A model generated the notes under the pieces. The model saw nothing but the letters and a program-made list of their open reading frames with translations. It ran no database searches and was not told the origin of the DNA. The position numbers and the translations under genes were made by a program. A stretch of 64,000 nt of DNA, taken from a virus. Of the stretch, positions 57,101-64,000 are shown in pieces. Location: positions 1 through 64,000 of the IMG/VR virus record IMGVR_UViG_3300032245_000795; one strand, given 5' to 3'. The number at the start of each line of letters is the position of its first letter. The first letter of the stretch is position 1.

Positions 57101-60100
57101 TGAAGCAGTTGATATTGATAACACTACTGGAATGACCCTTGATGATTGGGTAGACACAGAAGACAAAGTAAAATCAATTGAAGAATTAGCAGCAGCATAT
57201 GCTCTTTCAACACTTGCAGCCCAAGCAGCAGTTGCAGCAGCAAGTACATCCTGGGGTGAAATTTTAAATTCCATTAATAAAATTCCTGATAGTATTGAAA
57301 CAAAATTAATAGTTGAGAAGATTGAGAATATAACACAAAATATTAAAAAAACATATACTGATGATGGTAGCGCAGCATCTGCAGCAGCAGCAGCAACTGC
57401 TGCAACTGCACAAGCAGAAGCAAAAGCAAAGGCCATTGCTGCAGCACTAAGAAAATTAACATCTGGACAAGCCTTAACAGCAGAAGAAAAGGCCCTGCTT
57501 TCAATAAACGGAGATGCAGATACATCAGCAGCAGACAAAGCAGTTAAAGATGCAGCAGATGTAAAGGCTAAGGCAATTGCAGATGCTCTAAGAAGATTAA
57601 ATAGCGGTCAATTGTTAACATCACAAGAAAGAGAACTTCTTGGTATGGCACCTGCTACAGACATGTATGATCCAAATGATCCATCTCACAAGGGTTCTTT
57701 TGAAACAGGTTGGTCATTAAATTCATGGGTTCATGCAATGGGCAAAGAATCAGCAGCACCCATACTAAAGAGCATGGGCTACTGGGCAGATGGTGGAGTT
57801 GTATATAGAAAAGCAGGAAGTCCTAGCCCAGAGTTTAAGGCAAAGGGAACAGATACTGTTCCAGCAATGCTAACTCCTGGAGAGTTTGTAATTAATAAGG
57901 CTGCAGTAAAAAAGTACGGACCAAAATTCTTTAAAATACTTAATGACAAAAAGTATCCAAAAAAGACTTCAGCAACAACTCCAACAGAAGTACTTGACAT
58001 AATAAGAAACCTTGGTTATTCAGTACCAGTTAAACCAACTTCTGCTTACGATTCTAACAATCAACCTACTGGAAGTGCAACTGGAAGATACTGGGGAGAG
58101 TTAGAAAGACTTTACGAAAGTTCTCCAATTGGTTTTGATGGCAAAGGAAAGCCAATACTTAACACTACAGGTAAAGATCCTTGGGGTGGTACAGAGATCC
58201 CAGGCCTTCCATTTAATGGAACAGTTCCACAATTTTCAGACTACTGGCATCAATTAGCAGAACAACCACAAAAGTTTAGTGGGCCTGCAATGGGTATAGA
58301 CAAACCTGTGGACCGCTATGCAGGATCTGGCGCATCTATGGGTGGTATTGGTAACGGAGCATACGGCTTGACTGGCCTACAGATGCTTTCTAGAGGCGGT
58401 ATGGTTAATCCATTAATGATGTCTGAAGGCGGTTCAGTGCCTTGGTATAAAAAGGCAGGAAATTTCCTAGTAGAAGCAGTTAAGGAAACTGGAAGATCTA
58501 TTGACTGGTTAACTGGAATGTATACAGCAGGACAAACTGGACAAAGAGATCCTATGATGTTCAGCAAAGACAATAAAGTTCTACTTAAGAATATCAATGC
58601 AGCAGTAGATGCTGGGTACGGCTCAGAAGCAACTAAAGTTTTGGCAACCAAAACTGCTATGAGCGGAGTAAATGTAGGATCACTTTTTCTTGGTGGGGCA
58701 TTAGGAAGCGCAACAGCAAGAGGTGCAGTTGGTGCATACGGAATATCAAAAGGAATTCCAGCACTTGAAACACTCTTGCCAACAGGATCTTTGTCTTATG
58801 CTACAAAAACAGGATTAGGGGCTGCATCTAACTTAGGATCTAGTACATATTTAAAGACTACAAACCCATTTACTCCAAAAACCACAGTATATGCCAAGGG
58901 GCCTGGAGGAATAGAAGATATCCCATTTCTTGATAAGACCAGAAAAGCAAGATTCTTGGAATATGCTAAGGGACTTAATAATAAAGATGCCAACTATTTA
59001 TCTCCAGATACTATAGCAGGAATTAAAAAAGTTGAAGCAGACGTAAAGAAAAGATTTGATGAAATTGAAGAAATAAAAAATGGAACACTTAATGGTAATC
59101 CATTGCCCGATCCAGAGAGAACCCTAGGATACTGGACACGTTATAACACAGACGATTTAATGCAAATTGCATTGGCAAAAAAATATAATATTCCACCTAT
59201 TAGTCAAGATTATTTAGCAGAGTATGCAAATATGGGATTAACTGCTTTCTATGATAAAAATTGGGCAGAGATTCATACAGCACTTGGTAGACAAACACTT
59301 GGTAGAGAGTTTGTTGGATACAGAGGTCTTAGCCACAAAGACCTTGCTGATATTGTTGGTTATAAAGAAGTAAACAAATTAGAAGATTTTACAGGAAAGG
59401 TTATAGGTAAAGAATCTGCATACCTCGGTAGCAGGGGATACGGACCAACACCTGGAGCCACACTTAAGCCTAACTGGGAAGAACTTTTAGCAGGAAGAGA
59501 CGCAAGAATTGCACCGTACGACTTTATAAATAATAAAGATCTTTTTGATTTAGAACCAGGAATAGGGGGAGTAGGAAATGCCTGGGTACCAGATGTTGCT
59601 AAATCATTTACAGAAAACCTTGATTGGGCAAAAAGAATAACAACAAATAATGATACTGGAGGAGGAGGTGTCTCTGCAATTGCAAAGGTTAACTTTGGTT
59701 CAGATGTTTTGGGGATTGACAGTATAACAAAATTAGGACTTGGTGGTTCACATGCAGACCCAACTCTTACAGAGCCATTTGTTTCTGCCTTTACTGAATT
59801 TATTCTTAAAAAGGTAACTCCTATGGCTCACAGAATTCCAGATGATACTGGGGAATTTATAACTAATGACTATGGTACCAAATGGGTTAATGGACCAGGA
59901 TATTCAAGATTAATAGATGAGTATGAATTTGATGCAGTAAGAACTTTACCTAAACCATATATAATTCCAGAAACTTTTCCTAACACAACAACGGCAAGCA
60001 TTGATAATTTAACCTTAGCAGCAAAATCACAAGCAATAGCGGATGCTATTAAAAAACAAGGTCTTCAAAATGCAGCAAAGGCAGAGGGTATGGCAAAAAG

Positions 60101-60407
60101 ATATGGAATGTCATCTGGTGGAGTAGTTCCTAAATATTTTGCTGCTGGTGGATACGCCTCTGGAACAGACATAGTACCAGCAATGCTAACTCCAGGAGAA
60201 TTTGTAATGAGTAAGTATGCTGTTGAAGCACACGGTGCAGATACTATGAAGGCAATTAATAATGGATCTTCCGTTGGTGACTCAGTGTATAATTATAGTA
60301 TCAGTGTAAATGTAAAGTCTGATTCAAACCCAGATGAAATTGCAAGAGCAGTAATGACTCAAATAAAGAGTATTGATTCACAAAAGATTAGAGGAGTTAG
60401 AATATAA
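48138..60407 (+). CDS. Tape measure protein, 4089 aa
   Basis: TTG start (ADVNSNININFDT) after GAGGTG. Sets tail length and is ejected with the DNA. About 195-460 is a TP901-type minor tail domain (FRRVYGNAFTNDAEVNAAVE, AATAAAAGFEGSALTTQVET, FFLTAMKEGGINASEGANAL). Hydrophobic stretches lie near 550-585 and 1640-1705. About 840-1080 looks like a kinase-fold insert, 2600-3010 holds long coiled coils, and 3710-3910 resembles an ADP-ribosyltransferase domain. A VPAML(T/S)PGE(F/A)V motif appears near 700, 3240 and 4010. The C-terminal 75 residues are typical of tape measure ends. At about 0.15 nm per residue, up to 0.6 micrometre of tail. Confidence 0.85.
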   Translation: MADVNSNININFDTTAALAQLRSLQAGLSRFHQTLAEGNLAAANAQKGLNAQLIQSVGATGKFSASQVKVAGSTLAFTSALEKNKLSLRDYYRYTMAAATANTRVMGKAFAEEREIINRARRDRVKALQAQYIQMNKSNAGFMDAIKIMPKSLQMASGKFTELGTRIQYAAQKQQFLNQLLKQGSTQLLNFGKNTQWAGRQLMVGLTMPLALFGSAAAKAFKEFDAEVVKFRRVYGNAFTNDAEVNAAVENIRKLSNEYVKYGVSVTKTMEMAATAAAAGFEGSALTTQVETATKLAVLGQIEQQQALETTISLQTAFGLSSEDLAKKINFLNAVENQTLLSIEDLTIAIPKAAPVIKQLGGSVEDLAFFLTAMKEGGINASEGANALKSGLASLINPSDKAAKFLGNLGINVKGLVEANKGDIKGIVVGFARALDELDPLNRARAIEQMFGKFQFARLSTLFQNVTKDGSQASRAFQLAGASIEELAILSEREMKKIEDSTGAKFQAALENLKQEIMPLGKAFLEALTPVVKFFSGLLEKFNGLGDNTKKVIAITVAAVAGLGPVLLMTFGLLMNGVANVIKLFAMLRGGIAKLNGQTGVMGAGFNYMTQEQIENAASSEQLHQTHSRLIQVFNVEKSSVNALAASYNSLSTQMRGMATQNPALFAGGVRGAKRAVSGLPPVKKYREGVLSVPGPKGAGDVVPAMLSPGEAVIPTETTNKYRGLISAMFQDKVPGFMAGRLPGGPGRGIPLSSGPEAFRKAQQAQYRRVNDARQGYSEPHPEKKTGPTFVGMPKGSQEASQSRQILDKISDQVKIGKFGSVPPTNFGTMLQSFSGRSFPARGVGGVYRKSNGQIVVVKPTIDEKTALAEVRATQIAREVHGLVSPKQTIRTMMDPTDPTGQRKFIVIESPYDPRIASMTGKFSKSDMVKQLVASTLRGDKDLQKPNLSGNVLADVGTAGVFDRASGFRDFAKVMPSMEQQAVVNLLGVKGGAKKFFAQETSGVAASMSPKDYDLAIKTEISKSIPRLEKLLKTWNLNPEEKIVYGNMLQRLRDGAKTDWAALQPIHARAGEGVAKLELGNFEKFQNVPESKAQVEKLVEGLSKDAAEQLEKLPKEQRDRVLAALGKEKPAPTHMSQARLMKFVEQNMVYKDGLFHDKKSLDAGSTTSGKTYEEVMKKVFYQMGLQEKDGSFVSDKKLNVPSKLKSAMSTVDKAGGGWRTNVPKSSLLWKALDAEEQSFRAANMAAGKNDPLKNVREKLKSLGYNEKQIATALRSELSHVEKTGESGRGPAKYSKGSAMFDLRLLNNYMNTKTRPQSILDWNAKNGNALGLTATQIKEFQKAANYMKPGAHPITLDDIKLVQKSAQLDVLADEYLKQQKVKPKGFPKLGQVNASKGLLALLDDRIGTGYYKSSKPIFNLSSGVDQSQKVLVDPNNEFKVDTKTGKVTKLTNANTGAKPAGAVASSGSSRDRRTTTETPTQRVATRSQLTSFRRGFGKIPGFSMPGKIKGDPRLTNPTVKQGQLALQLRGKGYSQVEIDRALRRFAEKELKNKESQVRAAEKSARAEAARQKEQAAIQKKQTDVARKAFIENERRSQLNAAQARTYDAAVKEDQKRTIKNQKQTEKVNAKQTRIARQEKVGRFSGGASMALGTVGMGLMMSGNTNAGMAVSGLSALAGMAPMLAGMGPVGVALTAVAAVGGGLWMLDKAAKKAAESQSRQVDATRATTEKMKTIGEMNGKVGASEIYARKRKESVANRYSIGFERGKTQYGSDFLKEQVGKDMFSGIIESLKSGSKNVASQVATELAGYISDGILTAQQANSIADQIGIELGNTTIGADITGKLLELVGPNGEDLLTNPLEVRVKIVKEQQKNTQLVMSELEKYYNWSGKNNNGFDDKSDAANAAEVFASQAAAANVQDLEFNQAQIDSLNLEYDNKIKILEAQKATTSDKAKQLEIQGKIDAAEKDRITGTKKLRENNRKIIQEQMKALKFVKTNQKQGSEASVETAYFEALKTQVRDKYKDDPTQNAFVDKFFQVAQNAGSQEIEAKIMTVVGSGQMPVTSAVKLMEMFAGDEKGLNKILNVTTSIADPGKVTEFLNSIELITDPNTKKEIMVELTQKSPKEAEGIMSAFNMMKLLNPEINIDFFFKDGGAAGIGKLKEIADKLEEVQKIKEPITTKFLLETKEIGGVNLEDLIPIMEKYKNQPDVIKKQVISQYIVIKETLNPGEIAAEKKRLLAGYKGNPKGAEQYSEYLNSPEGTKYVTNKVVENKIAQAIKPEIEALEAARLEAEKLKGDKVTDPFEWMLAALKNVRNAAIDAKGGIEELKRALAKIGPKAVGDKFLGIDQQMIAQGRNKQFIDYAMGLTPDEQAKLFTTAGPKNKSGKNKGRIQDPYNKGKLLPETAKQGDVVLSSLGKTYNSFFDAKVIGDFNAAMGRSLSSIKDQEKARIKLVAAGYDSATIEGLISDEYTTQLIASGKITEGQLKQNVEISKELANRQKINSLLSRGTSELQRQADMSRAAQAAKFLRSQGVSEDGVRAALADAGSLSEAIAAMDQYNSSAGLAAGTLKTIVDGLNAIKANSNIELILKFTTANVSGQIQQGAEAAKKIMDSKRTVYNNLTADKLKNATSAYTDSSKAPQQVGKIATATVDARYKATNTPIPVISEGATIKSLQKAMETKAKEIDLSSSNLSKAKSAASAVRDQISNAENALQTALDNANAGVDKAIKGVQDVIRGYENQIKSIEKTIKSREDEIKKRFTDKIEAFNKENQMLSNDLAIMDKAAEDINEKYDKQVEALQEVNKLNQEIIDAQGQQLDLADALSQGDIAAAARVANEMSASYANNQADTIMQGIELARTNDLSALTGAESGLTADAISERQFAISQEIYKLETDPARLAIEAEILALNESALAVQELIAAKQEEIDQIEAGRANILAGVEAAHAANLKALNDSLVPLDEAVKKNEGILKKLEDEEEALSAQKGYLEAIADEAVDIDNTTGMTLDDWVDTEDKVKSIEELAAAYALSTLAAQAAVAAASTSWGEILNSINKIPDSIETKLIVEKIENITQNIKKTYTDDGSAASAAAAATAATAQAEAKAKAIAAALRKLTSGQALTAEEKALLSINGDADTSAADKAVKDAADVKAKAIADALRRLNSGQLLTSQERELLGMAPATDMYDPNDPSHKGSFETGWSLNSWVHAMGKESAAPILKSMGYWADGGVVYRKAGSPSPEFKAKGTDTVPAMLTPGEFVINKAAVKKYGPKFFKILNDKKYPKKTSATTPTEVLDIIRNLGYSVPVKPTSAYDSNNQPTGSATGRYWGELERLYESSPIGFDGKGKPILNTTGKDPWGGTEIPGLPFNGTVPQFSDYWHQLAEQPQKFSGPAMGIDKPVDRYAGSGASMGGIGNGAYGLTGLQMLSRGGMVNPLMMSEGGSVPWYKKAGNFLVEAVKETGRSIDWLTGMYTAGQTGQRDPMMFSKDNKVLLKNINAAVDAGYGSEATKVLATKTAMSGVNVGSLFLGGALGSATARGAVGAYGISKGIPALETLLPTGSLSYATKTGLGAASNLGSSTYLKTTNPFTPKTTVYAKGPGGIEDIPFLDKTRKARFLEYAKGLNNKDANYLSPDTIAGIKKVEADVKKRFDEIEEIKNGTLNGNPLPDPERTLGYWTRYNTDDLMQIALAKKYNIPPISQDYLAEYANMGLTAFYDKNWAEIHTALGRQTLGREFVGYRGLSHKDLADIVGYKEVNKLEDFTGKVIGKESAYLGSRGYGPTPGATLKPNWEELLAGRDARIAPYDFINNKDLFDLEPGIGGVGNAWVPDVAKSFTENLDWAKRITTNNDTGGGGVSAIAKVNFGSDVLGIDSITKLGLGGSHADPTLTEPFVSAFTEFILKKVTPMAHRIPDDTGEFITNDYGTKWVNGPGYSRLIDEYEFDAVRTLPKPYIIPETFPNTTTASIDNLTLAAKSQAIADAIKKQGLQNAAKAEGMAKRYGMSSGGVVPKYFAAGGYASGTDIVPAMLTPGEFVMSKYAVEAHGADTMKAINNGSSVGDSVYNYSISVNVKSDSNPDEIARAVMTQIKSIDSQKIRGVRI

Positions 60408-61066
60408 TGGCAACCAATGTATATATGGCAGGTCGTAAAAAATATCAAAGACCTCAAGGACTTCTCTTTGCAGACAACCAGGGGATAAAGGTAGACGGAT
60501 TTCATATCCCAGAAGGAAACGAAATAGGGTCATTAGCAGCCTCTGCAGAGGGATCTGGAGAGTTTTTAATACTCTCTGATGATAATAGGTCGCCAATAGA
60601 CTTTAGTACCACCAGAATTGAAAAAAGGGAGAGAATGATCAATGGTCGTATGAGGTCATATCATATTGCAGATAAACTACAAATCAATGTTTCCTGGGAT
60701 ATGTTACCATCAAGAGCGTATGATACATATGCTAGGTTTGATTCTAATGGACAGCCAAACTTAGTAAAGAATATAAATACTAGACCAACCCCTTTAGAGT
60801 TTACAACAGATGGTGGAGCAGGAGGAGTAGAACTGCTTGATTGGTATAAAAACCATAAAGGATCTTTTTGGGTTTATCTTGCTTATGATAAGTACACTAA
60901 TTTTAATAATGATATACAAACCACACAAGATGATAGATTTAAAAATATAAACAAATATAATGAAGTCATTGAGGTTTTCTTTGCAGACTTCAACTATTCT
61001 GTACAAAAAAGAAGTGGCTTAAACTTTGATTTTTGGAATGTGTCTTTAACACTGGAAGAGGCATAA
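60407..61066 (+). CDS. Distal tail-like protein, 219 aa
   Basis: Starts MATNVYMAGRKKYQRPQGLL. ILSDDNRSPIDFSTTRIEKR, VSWDMLPSRAYDTYARFD, and then GGVELLDWYKNHKGSFWVYL are blocks seen in actinophage minor tail proteins that follow the tape measure. In the place of the distal tail (Dit) protein; TAATG overlaps both ways. Mostly beta, no membrane segment. Confidence 0.65.
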   Translation: MATNVYMAGRKKYQRPQGLLFADNQGIKVDGFHIPEGNEIGSLAASAEGSGEFLILSDDNRSPIDFSTTRIEKRERMINGRMRSYHIADKLQINVSWDMLPSRAYDTYARFDSNGQPNLVKNINTRPTPLEFTTDGGAGGVELLDWYKNHKGSFWVYLAYDKYTNFNNDIQTTQDDRFKNINKYNEVIEVFFADFNYSVQKRSGLNFDFWNVSLTLEEA

Positions 61067-64000
61067 TGTTTCAAGACAAAGATTTATTAAATCATATAGA
61101 AACAAGTTCGTCTATTAGCACAAAATCTTTAGTTGTTCTTGAATGGAATATGAATATTGCTACAAATATATTAGAACTTGGAAACTATAGATATCGTCCA
61201 AATAATTCCGAGTCTATATACAGAACCATTCCTAATACTTTTGTTAAAGAAACTAAAACATCTTCTCCCGCATTTTATTATGGAGCAACAGATGCAGATG
61301 TTCTTGTTGATGGAGGATTTGAAGACAATGATACTCCAGTATTTTTTTCTTCTAATAAAGATAAATTAAAAATGTTATACTCTCTTGAAGATTGTTTAAA
61401 ATCTTTTAGACCAAGATCTGGGATTAATAAAGCAACTTTTCTTAATGGTAAGTTTTTACACAGCCCAAATATAAATATGGCAAGAAGACCAAGATATTAT
61501 ATGGCAGATAAAAAAGATCCATTTAAATATTGGACATCTTTTAGAACAGAGTCTGGAATAGAGTATGGAGTTTCTAATAAAACTATAAATGGAAAGCATG
61601 CAATTGAAGACACTGCTCCATTTGTTGTTTATAAGGAAAAGGTTCCAGCAAATAGAATTGTTGTAAAGATGCAAACTAATGTTGGAGATTTTAACTCTGG
61701 TACATATGCAAACAATAGCGAATCTTTTTTAGACCCATATTTTGGAGAATCAAATCAAACTACTCCAGAAAAATGGAAAATACAAGTTTTAAAAAATAAC
61801 AGTTGGTCAGATGCAATATCTTTTTCTGGTCAAGAAAAAAGAAAAAACGGAAGTTCTATCATAGGCTCCGATGGTTATTTTGAATTATCTTATGGCTTGG
61901 TTGTCCCAAAAATATACTCAGATATTTTTAATGATTGCGGAGAACTTTCTTCATCAAGCCTTATACCAGAGTTTGGAAATAAAGAAGGTGACGCTTTTTT
62001 AATTATTGAAAATTCTGAACAGGTTGGATCATATCATATATGGTATAACCAAGAATGGAAAACATTTACTCCAAATTATTCATGGCAATTTAAAGAATCA
62101 GATGTTGAAAGTTCAGCGAGTTTTGTTACTGAATTAAGTAATCCAGCATCGTATATGTATAATGGAGCAAAGAAGTATAAAGAATTTGAATATATTTCTG
62201 GAATAAGAATTGTTATTGATACCATGAAAAAGTTTGACTCTACTTTTGATTTGATAGAATTTTCTCCAAGGCTTGCAGCAGATCTTTCTGATATGGTAGA
62301 GTCATTCTCTATAAACAAAAGCGCTTCAGATCTTGGAGTTAGTGGAATGCCAGTTGGACAACTTCTTGCATCTACAGGAGAACTTTCACTTTTTGATTTT
62401 GAAGACTCATTTAATCCTTTAAATAAAAATAGTATTATATCTGGATATGTTTTAAAAAATATTCAGGTAAAGATATACGAAATATTAAAAAATAGTTTAA
62501 ATGTAAACTACTATGTTCCAATTAAGACAATGTATTCAGATGGATTCCCCAAGGTAGATAGCCAGTCTAAAAAGGTTGGATTAACACTAAGAGATCTCTA
62601 CTTGTATTTTGAGTCACAAACAGCACCAGAAATTTTGATGACTAACGTATCTCTAAGTGTTGCAGTTTCAATACTGCTAGATTCAATTGGCTTTTCTAAT
62701 TATATTTTTAAGAGGGTAGAGGGTGAATCTGAAATTGTTATTCCATACTTCTTTATTCCTCCAGACAAGAGCGTTGCCCAGATATTAGAAGATCTAGCCC
62801 TATCTACGCAAACTGCAATGTTCTTTGATGAATACAATAACTTTGTTATGATGAGCAAAGATTATATGATGCCTACAAAAACTCAAAGACCTACAGACCT
62901 AACTCTTTATGGATCTTTAGACTCTGAAAATTTTGAGGTAGTTAAAAATAAAAATACAAAAGATAAACTTTCAAATATTATAGAAGTTAATTCACAAGAT
63001 AATCAAGTATATAATGATGGGAAAATATCTTATACAACAAGAAGCATGCAAAGAAGCGTAGGAACAATAAGAGAAGCATCACTTGTTGACAATGAAAAAT
63101 CTTGGATATATAAGCCAGTTCTTCTTTGGGAGGTTCAAGGTACAGAAAACACAAAGTCAATTAACTCAGAAGTTAATGATATGTCAAGTTATGCACTTGC
63201 AGCAATTCCACTAAACTCTAATTTATCTTCTAACCCTCCAAGCGTATCTGCTGGTAGGGTAATTGACAACATAATAGATCTTGGAGAGGCAGTCTATTGG
63301 GTAACAAGATACAATGGATACTTTTACTCTAATGGAGAAATAATAAAATATGATGCTGTTGAGTATAACGTAGCAGGGTCTAACGATGTTTGGATAAACA
63401 GCGTTCAAGAATATGACAAGTATTTTTCATCACTACCATTCAATGGAAAAATTTATCCGACTGGAAGAGTAAGAATTTATTCTGAGCCAAACTATGAAGA
63501 TATTAATGGTCTTAGCAAATTAAAAAATGGAGCGGTAGCAAAACATGGAAGAGGTCAGTTTGGAACTCCTATTGTTAGTCACTCAGCAGGAATAGATCCT
63601 TATTGGTCAAACAATGATAATCTTCGTGGATGTAATATGCAGTCTAAATATTTATTTAAGAAAGATCAAACCCTGCCTACAACATCTATTGGGCCTGCTG
63701 GAACAAAGGTTACAGATATTTTATTATCAAATGTCTTTGCTCAAAATTCATCAAGAAATGGAATTATCAAAAATATGCTTTCATCAAAGTATATCTCAGA
63801 GTCTGACATTAACAAGATGATGGTTACACAAACTGGAGCGGTTCAGGCTTCTGCCTTGGTTATAAATGGCCCAGGGTTTAAAACAACAGAACCAGCAGCA
63901 GACTTTATTTCTTATGTATATAAGCCATTGCTAAATAGTTTTAAACATTTTGGAACAAGAGTTAGAATTGTAGGTAAAATTGATAATGATCCTCAGCGTG
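61066..64000 (+). CDS. Minor tail / tail hub protein, partial (runs off the right edge)
   Basis: Open from ATG 61066 (TAATG overlap) to the window end without a stop, at least 978 codons. Starts MFQDKDLLNHIETSSSISTK. Repeated Ser/Asn-rich beta segments. A hub-like segment, IPPDKSVAQILEDLALSTQT followed by AMFFDEYNNFVMMSKDYMMP (about 570-605), resembles tail hub/minor tail proteins of actinophages. Probably the baseplate hub or tail-associated lysin scaffold; no lytic motif seen in the visible part. Confidence 0.7.
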   Translation, partial: MFQDKDLLNHIETSSSISTKSLVVLEWNMNIATNILELGNYRYRPNNSESIYRTIPNTFVKETKTSSPAFYYGATDADVLVDGGFEDNDTPVFFSSNKDKLKMLYSLEDCLKSFRPRSGINKATFLNGKFLHSPNINMARRPRYYMADKKDPFKYWTSFRTESGIEYGVSNKTINGKHAIEDTAPFVVYKEKVPANRIVVKMQTNVGDFNSGTYANNSESFLDPYFGESNQTTPEKWKIQVLKNNSWSDAISFSGQEKRKNGSSIIGSDGYFELSYGLVVPKIYSDIFNDCGELSSSSLIPEFGNKEGDAFLIIENSEQVGSYHIWYNQEWKTFTPNYSWQFKESDVESSASFVTELSNPASYMYNGAKKYKEFEYISGIRIVIDTMKKFDSTFDLIEFSPRLAADLSDMVESFSINKSASDLGVSGMPVGQLLASTGELSLFDFEDSFNPLNKNSIISGYVLKNIQVKIYEILKNSLNVNYYVPIKTMYSDGFPKVDSQSKKVGLTLRDLYLYFESQTAPEILMTNVSLSVAVSILLDSIGFSNYIFKRVEGESEIVIPYFFIPPDKSVAQILEDLALSTQTAMFFDEYNNFVMMSKDYMMPTKTQRPTDLTLYGSLDSENFEVVKNKNTKDKLSNIIEVNSQDNQVYNDGKISYTTRSMQRSVGTIREASLVDNEKSWIYKPVLLWEVQGTENTKSINSEVNDMSSYALAAIPLNSNLSSNPPSVSAGRVIDNIIDLGEAVYWVTRYNGYFYSNGEIIKYDAVEYNVAGSNDVWINSVQEYDKYFSSLPFNGKIYPTGRVRIYSEPNYEDINGLSKLKNGAVAKHGRGQFGTPIVSHSAGIDPYWSNNDNLRGCNMQSKYLFKKDQTLPTTSIGPAGTKVTDILLSNVFAQNSSRNGIIKNMLSSKYISESDINKMMVTQTGAVQASALVINGPGFKTTEPAADFISYVYKPLLNSFKHFGTRVRIVGKIDNDPQR

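Noticed and set aside
48722-57538. Several long minus-strand frames inside the tape measure gene
   Set aside because: Low-complexity shadows of the coding strand without promoters or ribosome sites.

Overview
The window is one contiguous stretch of a tailed phage genome, most likely a siphovirus of a low-GC actinobacterium. It carries an HK97-type head module (portal, prohead protease/scaffold, major capsid), head-tail connectors, a tail tube protein, tail chaperones, a 12.3-kb tape measure gene and distal tail genes. The actinobacterial assignment is inferred from a GP88-like protein, many apparently leaderless genes, a class II ribonucleotide reductase and CRP/GlxR-like operators. The AT-rich, Lys/Asn-rich coding would fit a freshwater actinobacterium, but no host marker gene is present. 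Terminase, DNA polymerase, integrase and tRNA genes are not visible here.

Layout. (1) About 1-7150, minus strand: some 24 very small genes in six or seven cassettes. Each cassette is headed by a promoter with a WTGTCA element exactly 11 bp before the -10 box. Cassettes are separated by 150-300 bp spacers that repeat the same parts: a TGTGA-N6-TCACA palindrome, GCGTGTCG, a DnaA box, CCTAGG and a hairpin. (2) About 7.2-9.7 kb: a sulfotransferase-like protein, Cys-rich microproteins, a minus-strand DHH-like phosphoesterase operon and a holin-like protein. (3) About 9.9-14.6 kb: virion adhesin genes (an Ig-like N-terminal domain, a collagen-like fibre, InlB-type B-repeats and a Val-Thr-Pro repeat protein with Cys-rich knobs). 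(4) 14.6-17.8 kb: a 2OG-Fe(II) hydroxylase, a GT-A glycosyltransferase and a GT61-cupin fusion; then a secreted lysozyme-like gene on the minus strand. (5) 18.4-26.1 kb: tail fibres, ending in an Fn3 protein with an extraordinary Phe-Phe-Pro repeat and Cys-rich tail. (6) 26.1-32.7 kb: six more 2OG-Fe(II) hydroxylases interleaved with two DUF6065-like genes and a two-domain fusion whose halves also exist as separate genes in the left arm. (7) 32.8-64 kb: NrdJ, a LamG-like tail protein and the head/tail morphogenesis module, ending inside a large minor tail protein.

How it may work together (inference): the Pro/Thr-rich and collagen-like virion proteins lie beside, or are flanked by, seven prolyl-hydroxylase-type enzymes, a cupin/JmjC-like enzyme, two glycosyltransferases and a sulfotransferase-like protein. 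This suggests a phage-encoded system that hydroxylates and glycosylates its own adhesive fibres. Expression appears split between two promoter classes. Minus-strand cassettes use the WTGTCA-N11-TAnnnT class, possibly under host CRP/GlxR and DnaA. Plus-strand late genes use extended -10 TGnTATAAT promoters placed 6 or 9 nt before the start codon, giving predicted leaderless mRNAs; several of these promoters are built into the stop codon of the preceding gene.
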